Of a stretch of DNA of 64,000 nucleotides, positions 46,301 through 56,279 are shown one piece after another. The DNA lies in contig NW_019775499.1 in NCBI RefSeq assembly GCF_001039355.2, positions 175,481 to 239,480 of the forward strand, in the 5' to 3' direction. Position 1 is the first letter of the stretch. Every line of letters starts with the position of its first letter. Source of the DNA: Lingula anatina. Lineage: Eukaryota; Brachiopoda; Lingulata; Lingulida; Lingulidae. The notes under the pieces are model-generated. The model did no database searches, was not told the origin of the DNA, and saw only the letters and a program-made list of their open reading frames with translations. A program made the position numbers and the translations under genes.

Positions 46301-49197
46301 AATGATTATTAACACAGTGACATTATTCATATGATATGAATTTCCAACAAAATTTATCTAATTTTATTTATTTTAGTATGTAGAATACTTCATAAACAAA
46401 GGCGTACTGGGACTATCCAAAGAAATACACCACAGGGTGTGGGAATACAAAAGTGACCTTGTCCCAGCACACCATACTACCAAGTTTGACGACATAAATA
46501 CCAAACTCCAAGTCCCTGTGATGCCACCGACTCTTATAGATGTTTGCAAGGTTATACAGATTTATTATATACTAAGGGTACGTATGGTTCCTTTTTGTGA
46601 TGTGTACATGCCTTTACGGAAAAGATATTGAATTTTCTTCGTAGTGTGTTAATAATACTAGTAGCAAAGACTGAAAAACAGTGACACCTCTTCCTAGTCT
46701 CTGGGTCCAATGTTGACTGCTATGACTGTTTGAAAGAAAAGTACCAACAGTAAACTGTTTTTTCCAGTTGTTTCTTTTCCTATATTTTCTATTTTTGTGT
46801 TGCATAAAGTCTGTATAAAATTGGCTCATTGAGTTTGCGTTAGTTAATAACCTTAACTAGATACAAAGTGAACTGTTAATCATAAACGTCAATAGAAACG
46901 AGTCTTTGGGTTGCATTTTTTATCATTTCATTGATTTAAGCTGTGGGCGTTTATTCTTTTAAGCATGCGATCTAATACCCTTTCTGACACTACGTCTCTC
47001 AAATACGATGCTATCGTTGAATTGTTTATGAGTTGAGGGGGTGGCAAAATTAATTAAGCTTATCGACGCAAGAGCAGCACTTACCAACAGCTAAAAATAA
47101 TAACAGTCTGGTTTTGATGCACAAAGGAAGAGATGAATTATGATATGGACCTAACATGACCGGATGGTATGACACAAAAGAGCTGTTAGAGGCCTTTTTT
47201 CGCCAGGGGATATTTGTGTTATCATCAGAACAGCGACCAATGCTGCCAATTGCCGAACATCTCAGACACAGCCTTTGGGCAATCAAAACCGAGTTACCAA
47301 AAAAAAAAAAAAAAAAAAACACTGATGCCTATATTACGACTTACTATTTCTATGACGATGCCTTTGGGAACACGGCCTTTGATTCGGTCTGATGGAATCA
47401 TTAATGCTTTAAGGGAACAAAACTTCCCTAAATATACGCGTGCCAACATTCCGATACACGCCAATCGTTATTTGGTATACAGTTTGTCAATGAGATGTAT
47501 TTAATGCATTGTTCATCACTCAATTTCAAAAGTACGCTAGGATATACTAAATGGACAACACACATACACACACACACACACACACACTGTTTTTCCATTC
47601 GAATGAACTGAAATTTGGAATGTCTGAAATAAGAATTTCATTTTATTTAAAATTTTGCAATCATATTTTGGTCTTTTTCCAACAGGTCTCGCTGGGCCGT
47701 GACAAGGCTGGAGAAGATTTAGAGATTGATTTCCCAATGACAATCGCCACAGTTCCATTTAGAATACCCAATGCTCCAATGCCAGAACTTAAATATGGTA
47801 GGTAGACGGGAACGAAGACCTCAAGCCTCTGAAAATTTATAACTGCTTGACAGTAAAGACAGCACTCTTTTCTTATCAACATACGACGTGTTGTCGACGG
47901 GACGACACTTCTTTACTGCAAGCGCACGTATCTACATGTATGTGCGAATACAGGTTCACTGAAGCGGAAAAGCGCTCTAAGAAGCGGAAAAGGAATGCAA
48001 TAGTAAAAAGATATTTTAGGTGAATTTTTCGTTCATCTGAATTTTTTTCATCGATTTTCCTCTTTTGATACAAGAAGAATATTGGACTAATGCACTGTTG
48101 TTTGGGGGCTTTTTAATGATTTCTGTGTTACACCGAAATCATTTCAGTCGGTTCAGCGACTCGTAAAAAGCATTCAGAATTCATCTTATAATCTTATCTG
48201 CAACCTCCATAGCACATGAAACATAGCTACGATTCGGAAACTGGAATGAAATCAATACAACATGCTTCTTTCAGACACGAAATACAGTAATCTTTTAATC
48301 TGGAACCACCTGATGTTATTTCGCAAGTTAGTTTGATAACCTCAGTGATAGGGGTCGTATCAAATCTGCAATGGGAAGTGCGTTAACACTATCAGGCTTA
48401 TTGGCGCAGTTTCGGTTCGAACACGTTTAAGTAATTTAAAGAGAATCATGAAATATAAAATATCTTAAGTTTTTAGCCAGTTCGTAGTGCGGTATTTGGG
48501 TAAGAGCGTTTTACATATACAATTCACTTACAATAGAAGTAGTTGACAAACAAATATACCTAAGAGGGCAGTTGTCGCCATTAACAATAAAAACAATTTG
48601 TTTTTGAAGTTTAAAAAATGAACAAGCGAGGTAAGCTGCCTGCCTTTTCAACTTTTCATCAGACGCAAAATAGCCGTCTAAAATTCTCGGCACTCTTTTC
48701 TAAGTCAAATTTCGACTCAAATGGCTTTGTGGAAAAGGTGCCATTTCAGTCCCAACAAAGCGCTGAGAACAACTCAGTGACAAGTTTACCGAGTCATAAA
48801 GGTCTTACTGTTTTACTGCCATGCAGTCTTAGATACCAAGTTTACTAATAGATGATAATAAAACACGTGTCAATTTGTTTCAGAACACGGAGTAGACACT
48901 GCGGAAGGGGGCATGTACATCAGCCCGGAATTCCAATTGGGTCAGGTATACGATGGAACAGAATCTGGCGACGAAACAGTATTATACAGACCCGTATATG
49001 CTTGTGTGCCACACGAAAAAATCACTGTCACTAATGTGCCGAACTGCCACGAGGTTTGTCAGCATAGAGACCGAGAACAAAGTGAAGAATCGGAGTCAAA
49101 TGGCGACGCCATTAAAATGTCTGAAATACCAAAGAATTCAAAAATTGGAACCGCCTGTCACAAAACTGACCCGTGCTCTTCTACGGCCAAAGTGTGA
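31430..49197 (+). CDS. Alpha-arrestin (arrestin domain-containing protein, ARRDC2/3-like)
   Basis: Gene-level entry. The coding exons are 31430-31541, 43767-43889, 44414-44649, 45599-45778, 46377-46577, 47686-47797 and 48884-49197. They total 1278 bp, 425 residues plus stop, and all junctions are GT-AG and in frame. The arrestin N-like domain spans about 1-157, with a Y-x-x-GE-x-L-x-G-x-I-x-V opening and FPFSFTLP-x-x-LP-x-SFE in mid-domain. The C-like domain spans about 158-320, with GPVVLKATLDRSGYCCGE and the late PMTIATVPFR strand. Alpha-arrestins are cytosolic adaptors that link receptors and transporters to ubiquitin ligases and endosomal sorting. The length suits the ARRDC2/3/4 group (roughly 400-430). 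The tail lacks any PPxY, the motif most relatives use to bind NEDD4-type ligases. The nearest match is RPVY. The first coding intron is 12.2 kb. Confidence 0.9.
33238..33290 (+). repeat. tRNA-like SINE head fragment
   Basis: GCTCCCGGTAGCTCAG at 33240 resembles the 5' end and A box of a tRNA, and GTTGGGCTTTGGAT resembles an anticodon arm. No B box follows within the expected distance, so it is a truncated relic, not a tRNA gene. Confidence 0.35.
37359..37392. repeat. (CA)n microsatellite
   Basis: An AC run of about 17 units in the large arrestin intron. Confidence 0.95.
37808..37979. repeat. 86-bp perfect-period tandem duplication
   Basis: Copies at 37808-37893 and 37894-37979 differ at a single base (AAATTAC versus AAACTAC). 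The near identity implies a recent duplication or conversion. Confidence 0.95.
40495..40620 (+). mobile_element. Partial copy of the CAG-GGCGGATCC repeat
   Basis: It starts CAGAGGCGGATCCAGGATTA and shares TTATTTGAAG and GCGGATGC with the fuller element at 45134-45416. It then carries two tandem 29-bp units (40536 and 40565) around GCCCATGGAC and CACGTTTCTCAC. No matching right terminus is visible. Confidence 0.6.
42589..42744 (+). CDS. Small Cys-rich ORF, metallothionein-like (speculative)
   Basis: A 51-residue frame starts MSEKPCKCSANCRCAVDCQ and ends in a Lys/Glu-rich tail. The C-x-C...C-x-C...C spacing recalls metallothioneins, but five Cys are few for that family. A pyrimidine-rich acceptor-like site (gttgattttag) ends at 42583, just before the ATG. 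The frame also stays open upstream. It sits in an arrestin intron on the same strand. It may be a chance frame. Confidence 0.25.
   Translation: MSEKPCKCSANCRCAVDCQRGTYADKQYKRINAKEYKRIQSKEEEKRKSSN
43767..43889 (+). CDS. Arrestin coding exon 2
   Basis: 123 bp, phase 1 to 1. It encodes IKVFLRGKAHVEWKIMRSGE, then the YFIEDKQSVWGK segment. The G-x-A-x-V-x-W strand and the following E-x-Y-F stretch are typical of alpha-arrestin N domains. The acceptor is ttcttctag and the donor is AAAG|GTAAATG. Confidence 0.9.
44414..44649 (+). CDS. Arrestin coding exon 3
   Basis: 236 bp, phase 1 to 0. It contains HKFPFSFTLPESALPCSFES and then GTIRYYLRVTID. This is the most diagnostic alpha-arrestin signature, matching the FPF-x-F-x-LP and I-x-Y-x-(V/L)-x-A/V-x-(I/L)-D pattern. 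The donor is ATCTG|GTAAGTG. Confidence 0.92.
45134..45416 (+). mobile_element. Small non-autonomous DNA transposon (hAT-like termini)
   Basis: The left end CAGGGGCGGATCCAG and the right end AAATCTGCCACTG are imperfect inverted repeats. The element is flanked by the direct repeat CAAGG (45129-45133 and 45417-45421). The interior is dominated by a poly-C run (45190-45225) with one unresolved base at 45213. It lies in the arrestin intron 44650-45598 and has no coding capacity. Confidence 0.65.
45190..45225. repeat. Poly-C tract with an unresolved base
   Basis: A 36-base C run, interrupted only by N at 45213. Its length is probably unreliable in the assembly. Confidence 0.9.
45599..45778 (+). 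CDS. Arrestin coding exon 4 (start of C-like domain)
   Basis: 180 bp, phase 0 to 0. It encodes a Cys cluster (TTCCFCC), then GPVVLKATLDRSGYCCGENI. This corresponds to the conserved G-x-(I/V)-x-L-x-(A/V)-x-(I/L)-x-R-x-G-(Y/F)-x-x-GE opening of the arrestin C domain. It ends at ATACAG|GTAGGG. Confidence 0.9.
46377..46577 (+). CDS. Arrestin coding exon 5
   Basis: 201 bp, phase 0 to 0. It includes the TKLQVPVMPPTLIDVCKVIQ strand and IYYILR, matching the P-(S/T)-(I/L)-x-x-C-x-(I/L)-I-x-(I/V)-x-Y-x-(I/L) pattern of arrestin C domains. The donor is AAGG|GTACGT. Confidence 0.9.
47559..47587. repeat. (CA)n microsatellite
   Basis: A CA run about 100 bases before the acceptor of arrestin exon 6. Confidence 0.9.
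47686..47797 (+). CDS. Arrestin coding exon 6 (end of C-like domain)
   Basis: 112 bp, phase 0 to 1. It encodes the last strand: DLEIDFPMTIATVPFRIP. It resembles the (L/I)-x-(L/F)-P-(L/M)-x-I-(G/A)-T-(V/I)-P ending of alpha-arrestins. The acceptor is ttttccaacag and the donor is TATG|GTAGGTAG. Confidence 0.9.
48884..49197 (+). CDS. Arrestin coding exon 7 (C-terminal tail and stop)
   Basis: 314 bp, phase 1 to stop (TGA 49195-49197). The tail reads MYISPEFQLGQVYDGTESGD, then LYRPVYACVP, then a polar Ser/Glu/Lys-rich end. No PPxY motif is present. Confidence 0.85.
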
Positions 49198-49918
49198 AGG
49201 GTGACACGCAAACAAATCACGTCTTGTTTATTTTACATGAGAAAGAAGGGTTTCCATTAAGTGAAACGTTAATGTTAAACAGAACAGGCGAATCGAGTTG
49301 CAAATGCGCCCCTTGAAGAGACACATCAAAAGGGAACGTACGTGCTTCCGAATATGGGCCTTAAGTCGGAATGTGCACTGTCAACAACCTTATGCTGTAC
49401 GTTTTTGTACATTTGAATAACACTTCGAGCGTTACGCTCACATAGCATTTTACACTGCATTCTGCAATACAAATACGCAGCAGCGAATGATGACCAGCTG
49501 ATCACTTGAATGTAATATATTTCTTATGCAATTCATATATGAAAATATTCATAAATGGATAAAATATATCATATCTACCACTCCTAAAACATTTATACGT
49601 CAAGATCCATAGATGCGAATTGTGCACCTTAAGTATAAAGATTTTGCAGGTGAAATAGTGTTATTGATACCTACAGTTTGATACGAGTGAAGTCCTGACT
49701 CTTATTCAAGCTTTTTCATTAGTAATGATTTCGATCGATGCGGTAAGCATGCCATGCCGTTATGAACTACGTGAGGATTGTTCGGGAAAACAGGAAGTGA
49801 ACGCGCTTCGGTTACAGCACGATTGATACCCGTTGCTAAAATAATTTTTCCCAAAAAGCTCTCCAGGTTGAATCAAAAGGACCTCGTGGATAAGCACTTT
49901 TCTAAACAATAATTCATG

Positions 49919-49919
<1 letters not shown>

Positions 49920-49968
<49 letters not shown>
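49920..49968. repeat. (ATT)n microsatellite
   Basis: About 16 ATT units downstream of the arrestin stop codon, possibly within its 3' untranslated region. Confidence 0.95.
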
Positions 49969-50485
49969 GCTGTCTATTTGAAAGTTCATCGCTGCATAGG
50001 TCAGTTATTTAGACCATATCACTGAAGATGAATTCAGTTTCATCCATATCCATGGTAAGAACAGGTCTGTGTTAGATGGCAAGTTGAGATTTTATGTAAT
50101 CTAGTCGTCTAAATTGGCGAATTTGTTTGATATCCGGCCTGCAAAAAGTCGCGTACGGACAATCTTTTATGTTTGGACAAAAGCAGGTCCCTAAGGCGGG
50201 CTTGTACTTTCCTTATATGCAAAGTGTTTAGTTTCATTTCCCCTCTTTAATCGATGGTTGTCTAGTAGCGTTATGTCACATTTTAGCTATTCTCGTATTT
50301 TCATACACTTTTCAGTCGTTGCAATTTCTTACATTTTAATACACGGTTTTTATTATTTATCCAATCTTATCTTATTTATTTTATTATTAGATTGATTTTC
50401 ACAACGAGTGCCACGCTCGTCTTCTTACTGTAGATTAACACTTATCAGTGGAAATATAGCAACACGTAGATGGAATAGTCTTCTT

Positions 50486-50491
50486 AATAAA
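50486..50491 (+). terminator. Candidate polyadenylation signal AATAAA for the arrestin gene
   Basis: By eye this is the first canonical AATAAA after the stop codon, 1.3 kb downstream. A modest GU-containing stretch (GAGTTGTTCTTG) follows. A variant signal closer to the stop cannot be excluded. Confidence 0.25.
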
Positions 50492-53400
50492 CAAATGATT
50501 ACAACTAAAGAGTTGTTCTTGATGAGCCAAAACGATACTGACGTCATATGATTAAGCTTGGTGAGAGGTGATAAGAGAGTTTCCAAATACCTTTTGATTA
50601 GAGCTTAGAACTTACTGGCCATTATGCGACTGAGTTTGGGCATACGTTGGGCCTGCGGAGTCCTGTTTCAGAGTTAATTCTTTTCTTTTTTTATTTCAAA
50701 ATACAGGACAGTATATAGCTGACTTGCAGATGGCACTTTGCCAGAACAGCAAGAGGTAAAACAACAAGATTATAAACAATCGTTCAGATTGAAAATCATC
50801 AGATTCTTAATAAGCCGTTTTTCATGCTACACCCGGGTTAATCCGGATTTTGTTCACTCCCTACTGACCACAGCTGGGTTAATTATCGGCATCTAGGCAT
50901 TTTTGGCGTTATCCGATTGCTTCAATACATACGTGTATTCGCAGTCAATACATGTGGTCTAATACACTGTTACTCAAAATGTTTCACACCCTGTTCACGC
51001 CTTGGCTACGTGTTAACTTAGACGTATTAACCATTGGTTTGCCCTTTAGCCATGTTGGACTATGTCACAGATTAGCGGGCAAGGTGAAGCAAATGATGAG
51101 CCCGTAATTTTGTAGCAATGGCAATGGCAGAGTAAGTGTAGGTTCTTCTTGCAATGTTGATGATGATACGGTCACTAGGTCGTCAGTGACACGGGGTCGA
51201 CCTGTGGATTTGACAGGAGCTATACAGTTGGCCCTGAAACGCCAAACCGTCTTGTTGGATTTCCTGAGGCATATTTAATTGAGTACATTGGTCCAACTTT
51301 TATCCATCTCAATTGTGGAGCTCAGAACTAATAAAACGAGGGTATACGAAAGGATAATAATGTAATGCTTTTACACTTCATAAAATGGATTCTTTCGTAA
51401 TCTGACAATAAAATATCCAATTTTATAATAATAAGGAAGCGTTACCAGCTTAAAAATTCCACAAAATATTTAATCATATTCATTTTACTCATTGCAGTTG
51501 GGTAAAGCTCTCTTTGGTACATTTAGAGAGACAATAGACAGTGTCTTCCTTCGACAGCGCAATCATTAATATAAAAAATCCACAATTGTAATGTGATGCT
51601 GTTTTAACACCACAAGCAAAATGTTTTACTTTTTTTGTAGAACTTGGAATCCTGTATATAAAACATTGGCCTTTTATTAAGGACAATCTAAAATGCCTAT
51701 TATGTATGAATTAGATAGTGTTGAATCCGAAGCCCTTAAAATATCAAGACATTTTACTACCTGACACAGTTTGAGGCCTCCTTCACAAATATGAACCAAC
51801 CGTCATTTCTTTGAACCTTACCTACAGCAAGGCATATTCTCCACACAACACATAACTGCACCACTGCGTGCTGAATGGAAAAAAATCCCCAAGATTCCGC
51901 AATATGCACACTCGCCTCAGGCTTCCATAAAAGCACAAAAATTAGTGAGGCTAAATTCTATTCTGCAAATGGCATTACATAACTTGGATCAGAGATTACG
52001 ATCGAACAAAACGTGCAAATGGAGAACTTGATAAAAACCACAATTGCAGATTTTATTGTATCCATTTCGTTTACTTTTCAACATGAAAATAACTTTTCTT
52101 CTTTCATCGGTTGCTTTAAATCACATAAGATCTATTCATCAAATATGAAGGGGGATATCGTCATTGCGACAGAGAAGCTACGTAAATTTAACCGCCTAAA
52201 AATTGTGCTTAACCCTCTTTTCACACCTGGCTTGCGACTGCATGGAGTTCGAATTTTTACCCACTCTCACAAATATGTAACAAAAGAAAAAACTTCAACA
52301 TTTAAAGTTCATTAGTCCTTATGTATGAATTTGATGTTGACAATCAAATATTGTCAAACCTCCAAGTTTGAAGGGGCTGAGAGTGGGCAAAATACCCGTC
52401 CTCCAAGCGGTCTCAAGCCCAAAATAAAAGGGGTTTAAAGAGGTCTGGACCGAGGAATCCAACGGACTACACCGGTGAGTGCGTCTGTAGAGGAGGCATA
52501 AACAAATAATTAATGCAAATTTGCAATACTCTTTAGGCCTTTTAGCTTATTTTATTTTTTTTTTTGGGGGGGGGGGTATTTAGCACCTTTAGCATAAATT
52601 AAAGATTATTCCTTTTTTATTTTTACAACAAACATATTAAATACATATTATGTAAAACCATTTTCCAAGTGTAAAGCACTGGATCAGGAAAATGGCCGAA
52701 AACAAGCAAGATTTCTGAATGTAAGAGTGCATATTGTGAACACCACGAGTAGGCATCGTGTTTTTTGGATGACTGATTTACCGCCAAATGTACACGGAGA
52801 TGTTTGATGGTTAGACTATGGAATTAAGTCTATACTAAATTAAACATGAAAAGTTTCAAATGAAGGTGTTTACTTGCAGGACTGGTTAATTCACATTTTA
52901 CATGAACTGCTACAAATTATTTACTGTCTTTAGTACAATAAAAGAGGTTTTTCAATCTGACAAGTACTAGTTGTTTGTCTTGTTGCAGGACTACATCAAT
53001 TTACCATTTTAAAATAGCTGCTCAGATATTCTACGGCGTCGCAAAGGTTTCACCATATTACTGACAACTCAAAAAAGAAATTAAACAAAACCTCCCGCCA
53101 TTGTTAGGTGCAGTTATTTTGATCTATCTTTTACAGCTCCGTTAAATACTATATCAAAATATCTGAAAATTTTCACTCAGATTGGGGTTTATAACAAAAT
53201 GTTAATCAGATTAAGTTACCGTAAAGCAAGCAGCAAGAAGTGTATCATTTATTCCTCTTTTGTAATTCGTTATAGATATCAATTTCACATCAAATACTTA
53301 ATGGCCATTCTTTTCTTACATTATTTTTTCATCTTTTCATTTATTCTCTCACCAGTGGTAGATGCCACCCTGTTACTCATTGAAATAACCATTTAATTAG

Positions 53401-55824
53401 AATACTGCAATTGCATGCAATCGAAGATAGAAGGAATGAAAGTCGCCGTTCACTTAGTTAAAGACAAAAAAGTAAACAGATGTCTGTAAAATATAAAGTG
53501 AGATATTTCGAATTTGAAACCGACTGCATGATTGTTTTCAATCACTGAAAATTATGGATAATGCCAGGAAAAGTGTGCATTCTTTTTAGCCAACATTTAG
53601 CAACTCCTGCCACCAATCTTTTTTATTTTGATTTGACACTTGCCAAAATTATTCCAATAACAGTTTTATGTAACATATATTCACTACAAACATATTTGGG
53701 ATACAGATTTCACACATTTCAATGTCTTCAGTAAATGAAATTTCCTCCGGCATGCCCCAGCATTAAACGTTGAAATAATTTTTTAAAATTAACTACGTTG
53801 TACCTTACACGTAATTATTGAAAGTTATTATTTTTAGCGACTCTAAGGTGCCATGACACTTATGGCCAATTTGCTGCAATTTGAGGAAAGTTGGCGTTGA
53901 GTCGGACAATATTATATAGTGAGGTGACGAGAAAAGGGGAAGCTTGACAGCGACAAAAAAATATATATATATACATCCAATTTGTAGAAAATTGTTATTT
54001 TTCTTTAGCAAATTAGAAATAGTGTCCAATTCTGATCAATCAAAGTTGAATACAATCAAATTTGTGTCCAATTTTGACCGATCACGGAATGACAACTTTT
54101 GTTCTGAAGTATATGGGGACTCTATTTGATATGTGTTGTAAAAAACACACCTGTATTTGCCGAACTGCGGTAATATTTTTTTCGTGTACAACTGTGAAAT
54201 CGCCTTGTTTTCAATTAATCACGCGTTGCTTCTTTTTGGACGTGTTTGTTACGGCTCAAAGGGTATCAGGCGGGCGAGGGCTATATCTAGGCCTTTGAAA
54301 CGAACTGACGGGTTCAACTTGTTCTTCATTATCAGTGTCCTTAATCTCCTTTACTTTGAAAATAATTGGAAATCTTAGACAAACCATGATTTACGTGACG
54401 CGACAACCTGGCGTCTTTTAACACTTTTCTCGTCTCATTGAAAAAATTAAAGAATACATGCAGTTATGTTTCTTTGATAATATTTCAACAAAATAAAACT
54501 TACCATTAGAATTGGTTAAATTTGGGTTTTTTAAAGTGTTTTGCTATCAATTATATCATATGTTTCCAATGCGTTATGTTAGAATTAAACAAAGTGATTT
54601 TAGTGGAAACGTAAGACAACTTCCTGATGCTCTTTTAAAACGGTGATCACAGTGAAGATGATAAAGAATTTTGGTCCACCGGATCGGAACACGACAATTT
54701 ATTTCATTAAGACAAGAATGCCCCGCTTTTTGAAAAGGGTGGAATAACTGATATCTAGCTTTATGGAAATGTCAAAAAAAAAAATTAAGAATTTTACAAT
54801 TAAAATTATTGGATCTTTCTACTCATGATGATCAAAATCTTGGGTTGACTGTTTTATTTTTCCAAACTTACTTACTTACGCACGCAATTAAAAATAATCA
54901 AGACAGCGAAAAATAAATAGAATTGAAACAGACATGACACAATGTTCTTTTAACAAAAATAAATCATTTCAAAGGCAATATTGAATTTCGAAAAGGAATG
55001 TCCTTTGAGTGATTATTTTCTGCATTTACACTTGCAGCATAGACTTTCTATAAAGTAAATCCAATCATGTCCTCAGTTATGATTGAAGCGAAATTTGAAA
55101 GTTTAAACTTTTTTAACTTATGTAATTAATACAATGAATATGCAGTAAAAACTGACATAGAAGGTAACGAAAGTCTCGTCTCGAATTCTTACTCTTCTTT
55201 TGAACTCTTTCGTGTATTTTTCTTATTTCCTTCATTATAAATGTGTAATATCATATCATTCTGATAACGCGCTTTCTCATCTTGCCTTGATTCGGATTTT
55301 CGCTTCACTTTGATGAAATCGCCCTATTCAAGTTAAGTTTCTTCAAATATTGTTAAATATAGAATATGCTGATTAACGCTACTTTATAAGCTCTTAGCAC
55401 GGAATTTCAGATATGAAAACTGAAAAAGAATATCTTTTAGAAATAACTACAATCTAATAATTTCTTATCAGTGTTTCCCGCCAATCGCCAGCACCACCTT
55501 TGAAAACCAAACACAACAGAGAAAAAAATGAAAATGGCGAGGTTTAAAACGGAACGTATCTCAAGTTCCACTGACAATACAAAAGAATGTGTTTTTAGAA
55601 ATAACCGATTCTCTCTTTGCACTCAAAAACGCCTGGGTGTTGACCATAGTGTCAACCTTTTCATAAATTAGGAAAAATCGATGAAAGAAGTTAATTGAAC
55701 TTTGAGTTAACTCAAACTGAGTTAACCTTTTCTTTATGCCACCCGGTGCACAAACAAATCTTGTGTAAACTTGTATTTTTCATGCATCGCGTCTCACTTT
55801 TGATCGATACAAAGTGGTGACTAT
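50492..55824. other. Region without recognised genes
   Basis: AT-rich DNA. Open frames are short, and none shows a recognisable family pattern. One CRE palindrome (TGACGTCA) lies at 50539-50546. The left copy of a 73-bp dispersed repeat is at 54885-54957. Nothing else is supported. Confidence 0.5.
54885..54957. repeat. Short dispersed repeat, copy 1
   Basis: About 73 bases starting CAATTAAAAATAATCAAG are nearly identical to 56675-56747, with one substitution (AAATAG versus AAATTG). Sequence diverges on both sides. The copies are in the same orientation, 1.8 kb apart. Confidence 0.9.
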
Positions 55825-56279
55825 ATGTCCAGAGATACCTTAGTCTTACAATCTCTTCTTCATGGTAAGCAATCATTTGAACTGATCGGACAGAAAGAAA
55901 ATGTCATTTATGCAAAGGTATTGCCGTTACCTCAGCTCAAGGTAAGTAGAGATGCTTGGACTTAAAAGTCATTTTGTAAGTCTGTTTCCCATTCAAATCT
56001 TTTTTATCAACTTGATCAAATGTATCAATTGGCCAGATAATTACTTTTATTTGAAGTTTTCATCAAGGCAAAAGGTTTCAAGAAAACGGAATCTGGAATT
56101 TGAACCCAAGTACGTAACCAAACAATGTGAAAGAAATGCATTAATTTTTCAATTGTTAAACTTCTTTTAAATTTCGTTTAAATTTCAAGTAGCTTTAATA
56201 CACTTCCTCTACACAGGTCATGCTGGAAGTATTGTTCCAAAAAAACTATGATATTATGCACACAACCGCAGTGAAATGA
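55825..56279 (+). CDS. Unrecognised two-exon reading frame (59 residues)
   Basis: Exons 55825-55941 and 56217-56279 join in phase 0 across a 275-bp intron. The donor is consensus (CTCAAG|GTAAGTAG) and the acceptor is pyrimidine-rich (cacttcctctacacag). The product starts MSRDTLVLQSLLHGKQSFEL, passes through KVLPLPQLK at the junction and continues VMLEVLFQKNYD to a TGA at 56277. The ATG context is weak. The frame is open a little further upstream (a TGA lies eight codons before), so this could be the last part of a longer spliced gene entering from the left. I do not recognise the family. Confidence 0.35.
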
